Position numbers and translations under genes: made by a program. A stretch of DNA of 64,000 bases from Orychophragmus violaceus (lineage: Eukaryota > Streptophyta > Magnoliopsida > Brassicales > Brassicaceae). Position 1 is the stretch's first letter. Each line of letters opens with the position of its first letter. Below the pieces are notes generated by a model. The model was given only the letters and a program-made list of their open reading frames with translations, was not told the origin of the DNA and made no database searches. The stretch lies in NCBI GenBank assembly GCA_030180135.1, contig CM058232.1, positions 94,538,630 to 94,602,629 on the forward strand, given 5' to 3'. This document shows, in pieces, positions 1 to 10,889 of the stretch.

Positions 1-255
1 CGAGCGAAAAGCGTGGGCATTGTATATGGAATATGTCTCAAAACATGAGAGGAAAGGTAAATATTGACAAGGACATACTTGCGAAGAAATTCAGGGACTG
101 CATAGATGCTTATATTCAAAGTGAGTTTGACCTATTCTATAATGATTTTAAGAGAACTTTTCCAAAAGTTTATGAGTATCTAGAGAAGAATATAAAACGA
201 GAAAGATAGGCAAGATGTTATTTTAAAGGAGACAAGTACAACTTATACACTTAGA
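1..255 (+). pseudogene. MULE (Mutator-like) transposase C-terminal fragment
   Basis: In the frame that runs through about 64-250 the conceptual product contains FRDCIDAYIQSEFDLFYNDF, then a P-x-V-Y-E-Y-L segment, then a stop, then ARCYFKGDKYNLYT. This matches the end of MULE MudrA-type transposases, where a P-x-x-YL segment precedes W-(A/S)-R-x-(Y/F)-F and a short tail. The W codon is TAG here (positions 208-210), so the Trp has become a stop. An earlier piece (2-64) reads in a different frame, so there is also an indel. The window starts inside the element, so its 5' part and terminal repeat are not visible. Family call by motif recognition; no alignment was run. Confidence 0.6.
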
Positions 256-320
256 AAACTTAGACAAAGTACCACCAAAACACTAAATCAAGGAAACATT
301 ATTCAACTAAAGTACCACTC

Positions 321-517
321 CTTGGCCTCATCTTTTTCAGTCGTTTTGACTATCGCAGTTGATACGATGTCTTTTTAAAATTGGATGGTTTTCTTTGTCG
401 CTACTGCCCGGTTTCAATTCCTTGGCCTCAATCCTTGGCCTCATCTTTTTCAGTCGTTTTGACTATCGCAGTTGATACGATGTCTTTTTAAAATTGGATG
501 GTTTTCTTTGTCGCTAT
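321..517. repeat. 113-bp-period tandem duplication
   Basis: A block of about 84 bp beginning cttggcctcatctttttcag occurs at 321-404 and again at 434-517, nearly identical, with a partial copy of its first bases at 421. The period is 113 bp. It lies between the transposase remnant and the ULP-like remnant and does not encode a continuous protein. Confidence 0.8.
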
Positions 518-591
518 TTTCTTCTCCTCCTAACCATCCTTCTCCTAACCATCGTCGTCTTGCTCTTTCTCCAAATGATTTCCTTGAGCTA

Positions 592-2091
592 TCATAAAAT
601 CTTCATCTCGAGCATGTTTTTGCTCTTAAGCATTTCTATCTCTTTATCCTTTTCATCACATTCTTTCTCATTTCCCTCACATTCTTTTTCATAAGCAAAA
701 ATTGGATTAATTACGGGTCGACTCTTGGGGTCCAGAATAAACTTTTGAAGATCTTTCACACTCGCATCTAACTCACCAAACTTCTGGATAGCTACCACGA
801 CTTTTGCATCTATTTTACCAAGCTGCTCCCCGATTTTTTCAAACCCTTTTGTCCATCGCTTCCTGGATAACTGAGAGAAAAGATGCTTCAAAAACATTCG
901 CCAGCTTTTCTACGACTTCAGAAACATTCTCCGACTTCTCGAATCCAAATCCTTTTCATACAAATCTTTCCACCAAATTTTCTTCCTTTGCACGATTAGA
1001 CGCTCTCCAACTGCCAACAACCAGATCAATAAAACATATCTCATCATCAACATCACCACCTACGATACGCACCAAAAAAAATTCTCATGTATGTCCGGTT
1101 CCAAGATACTAGTAATATCCTTTGAATATCATTAAAATTAACTTACATTCAAATTCATAACAATAAAAAAGAATAATACAAAGTATGAAGACAAACTCTT
1201 ACCTTAGTACTTACAAGCGCTTCATAAATGCCTTCCAATGGAAAACCTCTCATGCATGCTTCATTGAACATATGCTTGCATATCCTTGGAAATTCCTTAT
1301 ATGCTGGAAATTTGACGAAATGTACGTCCAAGAAGTGGACTACACTCAAATGTGAGAATCTACACATAATATTCATGTAGAATTAAATCGAGAGGAACTA
1401 TGAATCCAGAAAAGTCAGTTTGCGCTTTTAGTTTCATCGACCCTTACATGTTCTTCATCACTCCCTAGATCCCTTTCAAACAATCATCGACCGTATACCG
1501 ACCTCATAGAAAATTCTCCCAAGCACTCACATCATTCACAATTCTCAGAAGAAAGAATATATATATTCCCATTAGTATTAGACTTTGCTTTGACTATCTT
1601 GCATAAGAAATACAAGATATTCAACTTCCTCCAGCATGAAGAGCTCTTCTTCTTCATTTCCTCTAGCTTCACTTCAACATCTTTAATTAGTATTATGTTT
1701 GCCCTTCCAAACACTCTTTTTACAAACTTCAAATCTATCAATTGCTTATAGTTCTCGAGGTAGTCATGGAAAGGAAATTTGGTCAACAATGTGTGCTCTC
1801 TAATGGAATACCTAATAAGCATCCCATTCACCACAAACCAGCACTATGTTCACATATCCTTACAAGTTTTGCGAACCAAAAGCATCCACATGCCTTGAAT
1901 CATGTGGTTTGGATCCCTAGTTATGTGGAATACATGCTTAAAATGACATGTTACGTGAACAATTTCAATTATGTTGGAAATTTCTCCAAGTACTCAATCG
2001 TCACCCAAACATTTCACCTTGTTCCTATATTACACGCATTCATGTATTGAGATGGACCAAAGAACATCTTCTCTGGCTGCAGTGGTTGGGA

Positions 2092-2131
<40 letters not shown>

Positions 2132-2474
2132 GAGCTATCCTGAAAATTCAAACAAAGCATATGTTAATGCAGTTGTCCTAGTTGTCGTAAATGTACCAGA
2201 AACAATATGCATAAATTGTACTAATTAGACCGGATTATACGTGAACCATTCTCTCCTGAGAATCTTCACAATCTTTCTCAACATCCTCTCCGCCATCATT
2301 CTCTTCGTACACTTTCTCTCCAAAGCATCCTCCCAACCTCATCATATCCATCGGACCATCACCATCCTCTTCATCCTTATTCTCTTTGTCACCATCCTCG
2401 TTCAATTCTTCAGCTACTTCAATCTCATCATTCACATTTTCTTCATCTTCTTCCTCTACTTCCGCTTTTTTCAT
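592..2474 (-). pseudogene. DUF1985/ULP-like (KAONASHI-type MULE cargo) gene remnant
   Basis: Several minus-strand open pieces follow one another. About 2474-2235 is very acidic (runs of E and D). About 2131-2040 includes a (GAT)n stretch encoding poly-Asp. About 1834-1532 has IRYSIREHTLLTKFPF, then FGRANIILIKDVEVKLEEMK and a W-R-K-L core. About 1376-1155 has RGFPLEGIYEAL. About 897-592 looks coiled-coil. The order RYS-x-REH, FGR..D.E..L..M, WRKL, GFPL matches DUF1985-containing proteins that accompany ULP1-like proteases in plant MULEs. Stops and frame changes separate the pieces, and I see no catalytic His-Asp-Cys protease core. A transposase fragment 400 bp away on + supports a MULE origin. 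It could instead be a decayed host DUF1985 gene. Confidence 0.5.
2093..2131. repeat. (TCA)n trinucleotide microsatellite
   Basis: Thirteen perfect TCA units. On the minus strand it reads as an Asp run within the acidic segment of the ULP-like remnant; the His run seen on + is a shadow. Confidence 0.95.
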
Positions 2475-4010
2475 ACATCTTTAGCTATTTCTCTACTCAC
2501 TTCTACCTCTTCATTCACCTTTTCCCAATTTTTCTGGTTTAGTATTGGTTGTTGCTTATGTTTCTTTATGACCCTCATCTAGTGTTTCTGCTGCTTGTGT
2601 TGTCTCTTATAGCCGATCACCGCATTTTTCACGAGCCATTACTACATAGAAAAACATTGATAAATTGCAACTAAATATATACATTTCAAGGAGAACCAAA
2701 AGCAACACATGATACAAATACAAAATATGTTCTAACTGGTACAACTCTATTCAATTTCGTAAAAAGATACAGTTTCATCGAATTAACAAAACCAAAACAC
2801 AAATCAAAGGAAGATTGTATACAAGAGAGAACTAAAAAATGATTGTGAAATCTTCTATACATGACCATAAAAAGATTGGGAAATCAAGTAAACCAAGTAC
2901 TCAATTCGAACTAAACAAAACGATAATTACAAAAGGGTAAGATTAATTACCAATAAGATTACCGGAGAAAGACATCGACTCAAATCGACGACAGAGGAAG
3001 GCAGCCAGTCAAAACAGGCTCAGCCGAAACGAGGAGAGTGGAAACAATGGATTAGGAAGCCGGAGTTCTCGAATACAAATGAAGTGGCGATTCGATTCTA
3101 AGAGAGAAGTCACCAAAAAGTGCGCCGGAAAACTTGGTTCACCGGGCTCGAATCTTATGAAGAAGAGGGTTAGCCGATGATTTTTCTCGATTGAGTTTTT
3201 AGGTTTTATAGTTTTTGAATTAGATTTTACTTTTGTACTTCAAGTTGGGTTAGTAATAGGACGGGCCATCGGGTTTAAGGCTCGATCCATAGGTTGGTTT
3301 ATAATTATGAAAAATGGCTTCAGGTTTTTGAGTCTTTTACTTATTTTTTCATTTAAAATTGAAAAAGAAAAGATACGAACATAAAGATGATATGAGTGAT
3401 TATTTTTTCGCGGTTTGTGGTATTTGTACCATTGATGTGTGTCCGGTTAGCAAAAGAAATACATTGTGAAATAAAAAAATGTTAGCTCCCTCTTATTTTC
3501 TCAACTGCAACATAAAACATAAATGTAAATTGTACAATATTCTACATAAATTGTTATAAGAAAACAAAATAAATATAAAACAAAACAAAAAAAGGAAGTG
3601 GAAAGAGAGAATAATACCAGTAAGCAAAAAAGTTTGAAGAAACCCAAATTCAAAGGTACTCAATTTCATCTGAACTCTGGTCCCTTTCTTCAAACCAAAG
3701 AATGATCATACCAAATCCAAGTTTCTCACATAAATATAAAGTTTACTTCTCAATCTTTTTCTCTTATCGACTTCTCTGAGTTCTCTGTCCCTCTCTCTCA
3801 TCTTTGATCCATTTACTTCTTAATCTTTCTTGAAATCTGCAAAACCCTTGAAACAAGAAACTTCTGATATCATCAAAAACCCTGTATTTATATCACCTTA
3901 TGTACCCACATGCCCAAAACTTTCGCAGCACTCAACCGTAATAAATTTGTGTTGATTCATTCTTTATTGGTTTTGATCGTCTGGGATTTTCTTTCTTAGA
4001 GAAAGTGATT
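2475..4010. other. Intergenic, AT-rich; no gene recognised
   Basis: No ORF here has recognisable protein character. About 2980-3190 is less AT-rich and could be the 5' end of the minus-strand remnant. The last few hundred bases presumably include the promoter and 5' UTR of the neprosin gene (pyrimidine-rich CT runs at 3770-3840), but I cannot fix a TATA box or transcription start. Confidence 0.5.
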
Positions 4011-4085
4011 ATGTGTTTAATGTGTTTGTTGGGAGATATGTCAGAAACATCAAAGAAGAGCAACAACAATAAGAAACCGTATTAA
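4011..4085 (+). other. Upstream ORF, 24 codons, abutting a downstream ATG
   Basis: An ATG at 4011 opens a 24-codon frame that stops with TAA at 4083-4085, directly followed by the in-frame upstream ATG (4086) of the neprosin gene. Two further in-frame ATGs lie inside it. If the 5' UTR includes this region, the uORF could lower translation or favour reinitiation at 4086 or 4122. The transcript start is unknown, so this is a candidate only. Confidence 0.35.
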
Positions 4086-4121
4086 ATGTTGTCTTTTGAA
4101 TCACTCAAGAAGAAGAAAACA

Positions 4122-6837
4122 ATGGTCGTCTCTTCTAGCTTTCTCAGACTGATTCTGTTGCTCTGTCTCGTCTCTTCTTCCTTCTCCTACACCGCTTCTC
4201 CCTCCAATGCTACTGCCTCAGATCAAACTCTCCTGCCTCAAGAAGAGCTTCAGAAGCTGAAACTGATTAGAAAAGAGCTCCTCAAGATCAACAAGCCCGC
4301 CAATAAAACCATTCAGGCAATTTCTCTATCTCTTTCTTTACTTTTACTATTTATTGAAAAAAATTACTTAGGGAGTTACTCTGTTTTCAGTAGTCAATCG
4401 AAATCCAAGCATTCTTACTCTGTTTTTTTACTCTGTTTCTTCACTCTATGTTATGTTTTTGCAGAGCTCAGATGGAGATACAATAGATTGTGTTCCAACT
4501 CATCAGCAACCAGCTTTCGATCATCCTCTCTTACAGGGACAGAGACCGATGGTAAATTACTTTCCATTTTCCTTGTCGTTTTTCAATTAAAACTATAAGT
4601 CTCACACCAAAGAACTCAATTTTTTTCTTAAGGATCCGCCTGAGATCCCCAAAGGATATAGCAAAGATGATGAATCTAATGAAGATTATCAGCTGTGGAG
4701 TTTATCCGGTGAGTCTTGTCCAGAAGGTATGATACCGATTAGAAGAACAACGGAACAAGATATGTTAAGAGCAAGTTCTGTCCAGAGATTTGGTCGGAAA
4801 ATCAGGCGCGTGAGGAGAGATTCCACAAGTAACGGACACGAAGTAAGTTACCATTTTTTATGAATACTATAATTATCCCCAAAAAAAGTCAGAGGTTTCT
4901 TTACCTTCTTTTCATATAAAGAAAAAGATAACAGAATGATACCAAAATTCAGCTTTTTCGTAATTCTTTGCACGACCATCACACACTTTCTTGTATTCCA
5001 AACTCAAATGACAAGTCAATTTTCAAGAAAAAAAATAAACGAAAATATAAAGAGAAGCGTGACATAACAAAGATTATTCTCTGTTCACATCGTAAAAAGA
5101 TTATTCGTTTTAGTTTTTTATTTATTTATTATTTTTAGGTTTATTTATTTATTCCCTGTCCCCCTTTCTCTGGTATACAAATTTACATGAAAATTCAGTT
5201 TGAACTAATTATTTTTTTTTACCAAATATAGTGTTTGAGATTTTATTTTGATGATAAAATTCAATTTTTTTTGTAGCATGCGGTGGGATATGTATCCGGG
5301 AGACAATATTACGGAGCAAAAGCGAGTATAAACGTGTGGGCACCACGTGTCACTAGCCAATACGAATTCAGTCTCTCTCAGATTTGGGTTATCGCCGGTT
5401 CGTTCACTCACGATCTTAATACCATCGAAGCCGGTTGGCAAGTACGTCCATTTTTCCCTTTTATTTATTTATTCTGCAAAAACAAATATTTAATACACTG
5501 AATTATAAGTCGACAAAAAAAAATACACTAAATTATAATGATTGTTTAAGATCCATTTATATTTTTGTAGACTAATAAGTCCATTTGATTACGCTACACA
5601 GATTAGCCCGGAGCTATACGGAGATACTTACCCAAGATTCTTCACATATTGGACGGTAAATGTTACTTTAATGTTATGCTAAAGTAATTCGTTTGCTTGA
5701 ATTAACACTTTGCTAACAATGGTAACCGATAGTGATTTTCAGTCTGATGCATACCGAACAACGGGTTGCTACAATTTGTTGTGTTCCGGTTTCGTTCAAA
5801 CCAACCGTCGGATCGCCGTCGGAGCCGCAATTTCTCCTAGATCCTCCTATAAAGGTGAACAATTCGATATAAGATTACTGATATGGAAGGTAATTTTCTT
5901 CATTCCTCCATATCTATGCATTGACATTCAATTTTCACTTCGGTTCGGTTTTTTGTATTTGGTTCTTTTGTATAAAAAAATAAAACATTTAGATATTTTC
6001 AAAATTCGGATAGGTTTTAATTTGGTTTTTTGGTTTAGATATATAATTGAGAACCGATTAATATTCGAAAAATCAAATTTGGTTCGATTACAGTGTTAAT
6101 TTGCAATATTGCATAGTGATTAAGCACTTTTGATAATCTCAAATTTCCTTAGAATATACAGTTTTGTGAATCATTAATCATATCCTATATTTGTTTTTTC
6201 GTTTATCACATTCTAGATATGTTTTTCGTATTCTGTAATTCAGAAATGTAATTATCATCAAAATCTAACAGTTAAGAAAGAATTCAAAGCACATGGTTCA
6301 CATCAATGTTTCCTGCTTCAACCCAGCGCATTCAACTTGTACTTTTGTATAGGATGTGTCTCCACAAAGTCTTAATTAAATACTTTAGATTTGTTTTAAT
6401 CATAGTAAATAATAACGATGTTAAATGTTAATGCAAGTTCGTAAAATGTTTTTATTCAGGATCCGAAGCACGGCCACTGGTGGCTACAATTCGGGTCGGG
6501 TACATTAGTCGGGTACTGGCCAGCGTTTCTATTCACACATCTAAGACAACATGGGAGCATGGTCCAGTTCGGAGGCGAGATTGTGAACACACGACCTGGT
6601 GGTTCACACACTTCGACACAAATGGGCAGTGGCCATTTCGCCGGTGAAGGTTTTGGTAAAGCATCTTATTTCCGGAATCTTCAAATAGTTGATTGGGACA
6701 ATTCTCTTATTCCCGTTTCGAATCTAAAGATTCTCGCTGATCATCCCAATTGTTATGATATAAGAGGTGGGACAAATCGTGTGTGGGGTAACTATTTTTA
6801 TTATGGAGGTCCAGGAAAAAACCCTAGATGTCCATGA
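4122..6837 (+). CDS. Neprosin-domain protein (DUF239 family, secreted glutamic-peptidase-like)
   Basis: Seven exons in phase 0: 4122-4316, 4465-4551, 4633-4842, 5277-5441, 5602-5655, 5743-5889, 6460-6837; 411 residues, normal for the family. I chose ATG 4122 because it starts a clean signal peptide (residues 1 to about 22, hydrophobic core FLRLILLLCLV); ATG 4086 would add 12 charged residues in front. Exons 2-3 carry the neprosin activation-peptide region (DGDTIDCV, HPLLQ, then a basic RFGRKIRRVRR stretch). Exons 4-7 carry the neprosin domain: VSGRQYYGAKASINVW, FSLSQIWVIAG, NTIEAGWQ, YGDTYPRFFTYWT, GCYNLLCSGF, HWWLQFG, GYWPA, VQFGGEI. The two glutamates known to be catalytic in neprosin (in EAGWQ and GGE) are present at about residues 215 and 326. 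No stops or frameshifts. The natural substrates of most plant members are unknown, so prolyl endopeptidase activity is only inferred. Confidence 0.93.
4317..4464 (+). other. GC-AG intron (intron 1 of the neprosin gene)
   Basis: Exon 1 ends ATT CAG and the intron begins GCAATT. The acceptor is TTTTTGCAG at 4464. Keeping this junction gives Q-SSDGDTIDCV, which fits the family; no GT donor nearby keeps both frame and homology. The other five introns start GT and end AG. Confidence 0.8.
5938..6095. repeat. GGTTCGG/GGTTTTGG-rich dispersed repeat in intron 6
   Basis: This part of the 570-bp intron 6 contains cggttcggttttttg, ttaatttggttttttggttt and tttggttcgatt, the kind of degenerate TTCGGTT-rich sequence common in Brassicaceae introns and intergenic DNA. 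A related GGTTCGGG-rich block lies at 63400-63620. I cannot assign a transposon family. Confidence 0.45.
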
Positions 6838-7698
6838 AAGGATCAAGAAAACGTTCTATTATTATTATTTACATGCAATGCTTTAGATGAATTCTGGGGT
6901 TAGAAGATTAGGAATTTAAACATTTCCATTTTTTTGTTTATACAATTCATTAGGAATGTGTAAATGTAGTCTATTCAAAAGGATATCGAATGTTGCTTTG
7001 TTATGTCGTACTCGTAACTATAAGTTTTTTTTTTTTTGAACATTCACTATAAGTTTCTTCTCAATTATATATATATACTGGTCACTGGTGGACCAGAAGA
7101 CAGGTTCTCACGAAATAGTATAAATTAGTTGTAGCAGAGACCGAATAATTAATTGGAAATGGTTATAAATGTTGATTCTGACTACTAGATTTAAACATTT
7201 TTTGACCAGAAAAAAAAGAACGATTTAAACATTCATTGTCACACAACTGTGAACTGTCTGTTTTTATTGAGATACCCTAAAATAGATCCAAAATCAATAA
7301 AGGATAACAAAGAAACGCGAACAGTTTTTTCATAGATACATAAATTCAATTAATATCGATAGAGTTTTCATAGAATATTAGGGGTTAGGGATTAAAAATA
7401 AGTGAAGTGGTGTATGGTCATCAGGTTAATTATACAATAAGTTTTGAATATCAGATGCAAATTATATTGTTTTATTATGAGTGGTTCAATTTTCTTTAAA
7501 ATTTAATTATATTACTGATTTTTAAAATTAGTTATCAATATTTTTGCTTACTTCAATTTTCCATGCCTTATAGTTTCAGTAATTTTTTTATTGGTAACTT
7601 TTTTGGATTGTTTCATTTTTTCCTCTGTTTTAAGATTTATGCTCATGTCTAGATTTATAGACTCAAAATTTTTAACCTTATAAGACGCTAACCTTGTG
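6838..7698. other. Neprosin 3' flank and intergenic DNA; no gene recognised
   Basis: AT-rich. The first about 130 bp probably hold the 3' UTR. Short T runs and a (TA)n stretch near 7061-7075 are the only visible structure. Confidence 0.6.
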
Positions 7699-8257
7699 AA
7701 GCAATCGTGACCTAGTGGTCAAGTAGTTAAAGCTTTGCATCGGCAGGTACTGGGTTCGAATCCTCGAAGACGCACTACAAGAATACAGGGTTTTTAAGAC
7801 TTCATTTTGCGACTGATTATTTAGTCGCAAATTTAGCGACTAATGTGAGACTGTTTACCGATTTTTTAAAGACAACGTATTAGCAGTCGTACTTTAGTCG
7901 CTAAATTTGCGACTGAGTAATTTAGTCGTAATTCAGTCGTCAAATTGCGACTGATAAGCGACTATAGGGTAGTCGTCAATATTCAGTCGCAATTTAGTCG
8001 CGAATTTACGACCGAATTACGACTACTTTCGGTGGGTCGTTATATTGTGACATAATGTAGTCCTGAACTAACAGTTTTCTTGTAGTGACGCAGTTTTACA
8101 AGATTAATGGAAGCAAGCTTATAAGGAAGTTTTCAGGAGCAGGTGGAGCCGTTGATCGTGACCGTTGATGGATTCTCGTAGAACGGAGGTAGTATTATCC
8201 GTAAAATTGTCCTTGTAATAGTTCTCATAATCTGTATCAGCATTAAAAAAAAAAAAA
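7699..8257 (+). mobile_element. tRNA-derived SINE, interrupted by a CACTA-type element
   Basis: The head has RNA polymerase III internal promoter boxes: an A-box-like GTGACCTAGTGGTC at 7707-7720 and a perfect B box GGTTCGAATCC at 7753-7763. The tail ends in a 13-A run at 8245-8257. Removing the 315-bp CACTA insert and one ACG copy leaves a SINE of about 240 bp, a typical size. The exact 5' end and flanking duplication are not clear. It is not a functional tRNA gene: the cloverleaf does not close and there is no acceptor-stem partner. Confidence 0.7.
7773..8087. mobile_element. Non-autonomous CACTA (CMC) element, 315 bp
   Basis: The left end is CACTACAAGAATACAGGG and the right end GTTTTCTTGTAGTG, giving CACTACAAGAA/AAC terminal inverted repeats. 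They are flanked by a 3-bp duplication ACG (7770-7772 and 8088-8090), the size CACTA elements make. The interior is dense in subterminal motifs of the form AGTCGCAA/TTGCGACT on both strands and has no coding capacity. It sits inside the SINE body just after the B box. Confidence 0.88.
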
Positions 8258-8667
8258 CAAGATGGAAATTATTAGAAGTGGAGATATATTTTACATGGGA
8301 CCTTAAACTTCATTTCTACTTTTTTTTTTCTTTTTCTTCTGTAAAGCAAAAATACAGTTTTGCGAACCTCTTTCTGTTCCACATTTGTTTTGTAAAACTT
8401 TTGTGGAACCATGCTTTTAAACGAGATTCCATTCGCAGCATTTACCAATCAAACAGTAATTTTAATGTCATTGTATATTTTGAGTATAACCAACAATGGT
8501 CCAAATCTCAATTCCGATTGTCTCCCCTTTTCGTAAAGAACCATGTTTAATTTGTAAGCACAATATATGCATCCCGATGCTATATATAGCAATCTCATCA
8601 TATATATTTCACAGTTGGGCTTCACAATCATATCTCATGACACTTTGAATTTGAAATATAGTATAAA
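8258..8667. other. Intergenic, AT-rich; no gene recognised
   Basis: The open frames over this stretch have no protein-family character. It runs from the SINE tail to the TSD of element H. Confidence 0.6.
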
Positions 8668-8672
8668 AAAGC

Positions 8673-8975
8673 TGTTGGAACATATTTTACATAATAAAGT
8701 TTGTAGGCTTTATAAAATATGTGTGTGTGAATGAGAAATAAAATTGGCTATGAACTCATAAAAGCCACAATATGTTGGTACATTTTAATAAGGAAATATG
8801 TGCATAAAATGTCTCATATTGGTTAGATGGAAAATTTATCACTAGTATAAATAAGGACATTTTCATGTCATTGTTCAAATAGTTTAGATCATATTATGGA
8901 GTGTGAGAGAGAGGAAGGAAAGACCACATACGTGCGCCGCCGCCGCCGTGCCGAGCCAGCTTGGGCTTGGGTCTT
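8673..8975 (+). repeat. Element H 5' LTR, 3'-truncated
   Basis: Aligns by eye to 62460-62745 with many substitutions: shared TTATAAAATATGTGTGTG, TGCATAAAATGTCTCATATT, and a GAGTGTGAGAGAGA end. After gcttgggtctt the two copies part, because here the sequence jumps straight into coding DNA. The rest of the LTR, the primer-binding site and gag are therefore missing. Confidence 0.75.
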
Positions 8976-10286
8976 GGGTCTTCAAAAACCAGAATAAAAT
9001 TGTTGTTGCTAGGAATAATGTTGCAAATGTTTCTACGGTTGTAACCGATTCTGAAATGAATAAGAATAAGTCTGCTTCTTACTTGCTAGAGTCTTTTAAT
9101 ATTTGACATGAAAGATTAGGACATGTGAATTATAAATCAATAGACCGATTAATGAATTCAAACCTAATCCCGATGCAAAATGAGTAAAAGAAAATGTGAA
9201 GTGTGCGTACAGGCTAAGGTCACAAAAACACCATCGCCCTAACTCGAAAGGACAAATGCACCTCTAGATTTAGTTCACACGGATTTATGTGACTTAAAGT
9301 ATGCTCCTACTAGAGGCGGAAAAAAGCATATCGTGACTTTTATCGATGATCATACGAAATATTGTTATGTATATCTGTTACATAGCAAAGATGAGGCGCT
9401 GGAAAAGTTAAAGGAATATAAAATGGAAGTTGAAAATCAACTTAGTAAGACTATTAAAATAGTCATAAGTGATGCAGGAGGAGAATATGGTGGCCGATTC
9501 AATGCTTTCTGTGTTGAACATGGGATTATCCATCAGACGACCGCTCCTTACTCACCGAAATCTAACGAAGTTGTAGAACGAAAGAATCAAACTCTGAAAG
9601 AGATGATAAATGCAATGCTTCAAGAATATGGGTTAGCCCAGAACATGTGGGGGAAAGCGTTGCTTACATCAAATTATATCCTTAACAAGATTCCGCACAA
9701 GGTCACCCGCAAGACACAATATAAACTTTGGAAAGGTGTTGTACCTTCGTATAAATACCTGAAAGTGTGGGGGGGGGGGGTGCCTAGAAAAAGTGGCAGT
9801 GCTGCCATAAAAAATGGTCATGATAGGACCGAAATCTGCGGACTGTATTTTCATCGGATATGCGCACAATAGTAGTGCTTATCGGTTTTTGGTTCATAAA
9901 TCAGATGTATTGGATATTCATGCAAATACCATAATGGAATCTCACAATGCATCCTTCTTTGAAACATTGTTTCCATGTAAAGTAAGTTTTATCCTTAGCG
10001 GACACGTGGGGAAAGAGATGCAAGTGAAGCTAGTACTTCGGGTACATCAGCTCTTGAAGTCGTAGAAGATTAATCTAGACAGAGCAAGAGAGCTCGTAAG
10101 GAAAAAGACTTTGGCGAGGATTTCATGATGGTTTTTCTTTAAGAGAATGAACCAAAGATGTTCACAGAAGCCATGACTACACCAAACACACCTTTTTGGA
10201 AGGAAGTCGTTAATAGTAAGATTGATTCTATTATGGAAAATCACACTTGGGAGATAACCGATCTACCTCAAGGGTTTAGGCCACTA
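8976..10286 (+). pseudogene. Element H pol, part 1: GAG pre-integrase, integrase, start of RT
   Basis: Conceptual pieces in order: an end of the protease/spacer region (to about 9103); a TGA where the pre-integrase Trp belongs, then HERLGHVNYKSIDRLMNS and a C-x2-C pair; integrase core from about 9270 (HTDLCD, FIDDHTKYCYVYLLHSK, SDAGGEYGG, ERKNQTLKEMINAML, WGKALLTSNYILNKIP); a 12-G run that shifts the frame; the integrase tail; then the RT approach segment W-K-E-V-V to E-I-T-D-L-P-Q-G-F. Several stops and shifts make it non-functional. It continues at 60246 after element A. Confidence 0.85.
9769..9780. repeat. 12-G homopolymer breaking the integrase frame of H
   Basis: The expected K-V-W-G-C context has expanded to twelve G's and the next frame is used afterwards. 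Either slippage in the genome or an assembly/base-calling problem would explain it. Confidence 0.8.
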
Positions 10287-10291
10287 GGGTG

Positions 10292-10816
10292 TGTTGGTAC
10301 TGGATTTTCCTCTAGGAAATTCCATAAACTGTTAGAATCGAAGCCCATAATCGTGAGCCCGTTTCGTGATTTAACAAGCGAGTTCGATAATGGGCTCAGG
10401 GCCCATTCGACTATAAGGAGACAAAGGCCTAAAGGGCCCCGAGACACGGAATAATCGAGCTTGATAAAAGATGACATCGAGAGAGAATGACCAAGTCGCC
10501 TCCAGTCATAAAGATTTCCGTAGATCCATGAGATCATTACTGCTGCGAGTCCAAAGAATCGGAACAAGAAGATCGAAGCTTGAAAGCTATTTAAGGAAGA
10601 AGTGGAGATCCATTCGAATTATTCTAACCCTAATCAAGAACACTTCGACTAGATAGCTCGATAAACCTCTCTTTGTACTCTCTTTTCGATTGTGTTAATT
10701 CAATCTCGACATTCAATCTTAATAATATCTTTGATTCATAGGAAATCTATATCATTTAATATACAAAAGTTCAAATCCACGATTACAAATCCTTGGTGTG
10801 AATCTTAGATCTCACA
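10292..10816 (+). repeat. Element A 5' LTR
   Basis: Pairs with 59707-60240 (525 against 534 bp). A TATA-like ctatttaagg near 10588 matches the TATTTAA seen in the C LTRs. It ends CTCACA, followed by TT and the primer-binding site. Confidence 0.92.
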
Positions 10817-10818
10817 TT

Positions 10819-10838
10819 TGGCGCCGACTGTGGGGACA
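10819..10838 (+). other. Element A primer-binding site
   Basis: TGGCGCCGACTGTGGGGACA starts 2 bp after the LTR, the usual place for tRNA priming. The TGGCGCCG start is typical of Tat and Athila elements; I cannot fix which tRNA isoacceptor. Confidence 0.8.
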
Positions 10839-10889
10839 ACCTGTAGTTTTCCTATCTCAAGAATCAGATCTAGGGTTCGACAGATCGAG

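Noticed and set aside
2041..2228. Plus-strand ORF with a His12 run
   Set aside because: The run is a TCA microsatellite; the minus strand reads as poly-Asp inside an acidic remnant.
7707..7763. Possible tRNA gene (A and B boxes)
   Set aside because: No closed cloverleaf or acceptor stem, and the unit continues to a poly-A tail; a SINE explains it better.
8903..9106. Plus-strand ORF starting in the H LTR
   Set aside because: Joins LTR sequence to a pol fragment across a deletion; not a gene.
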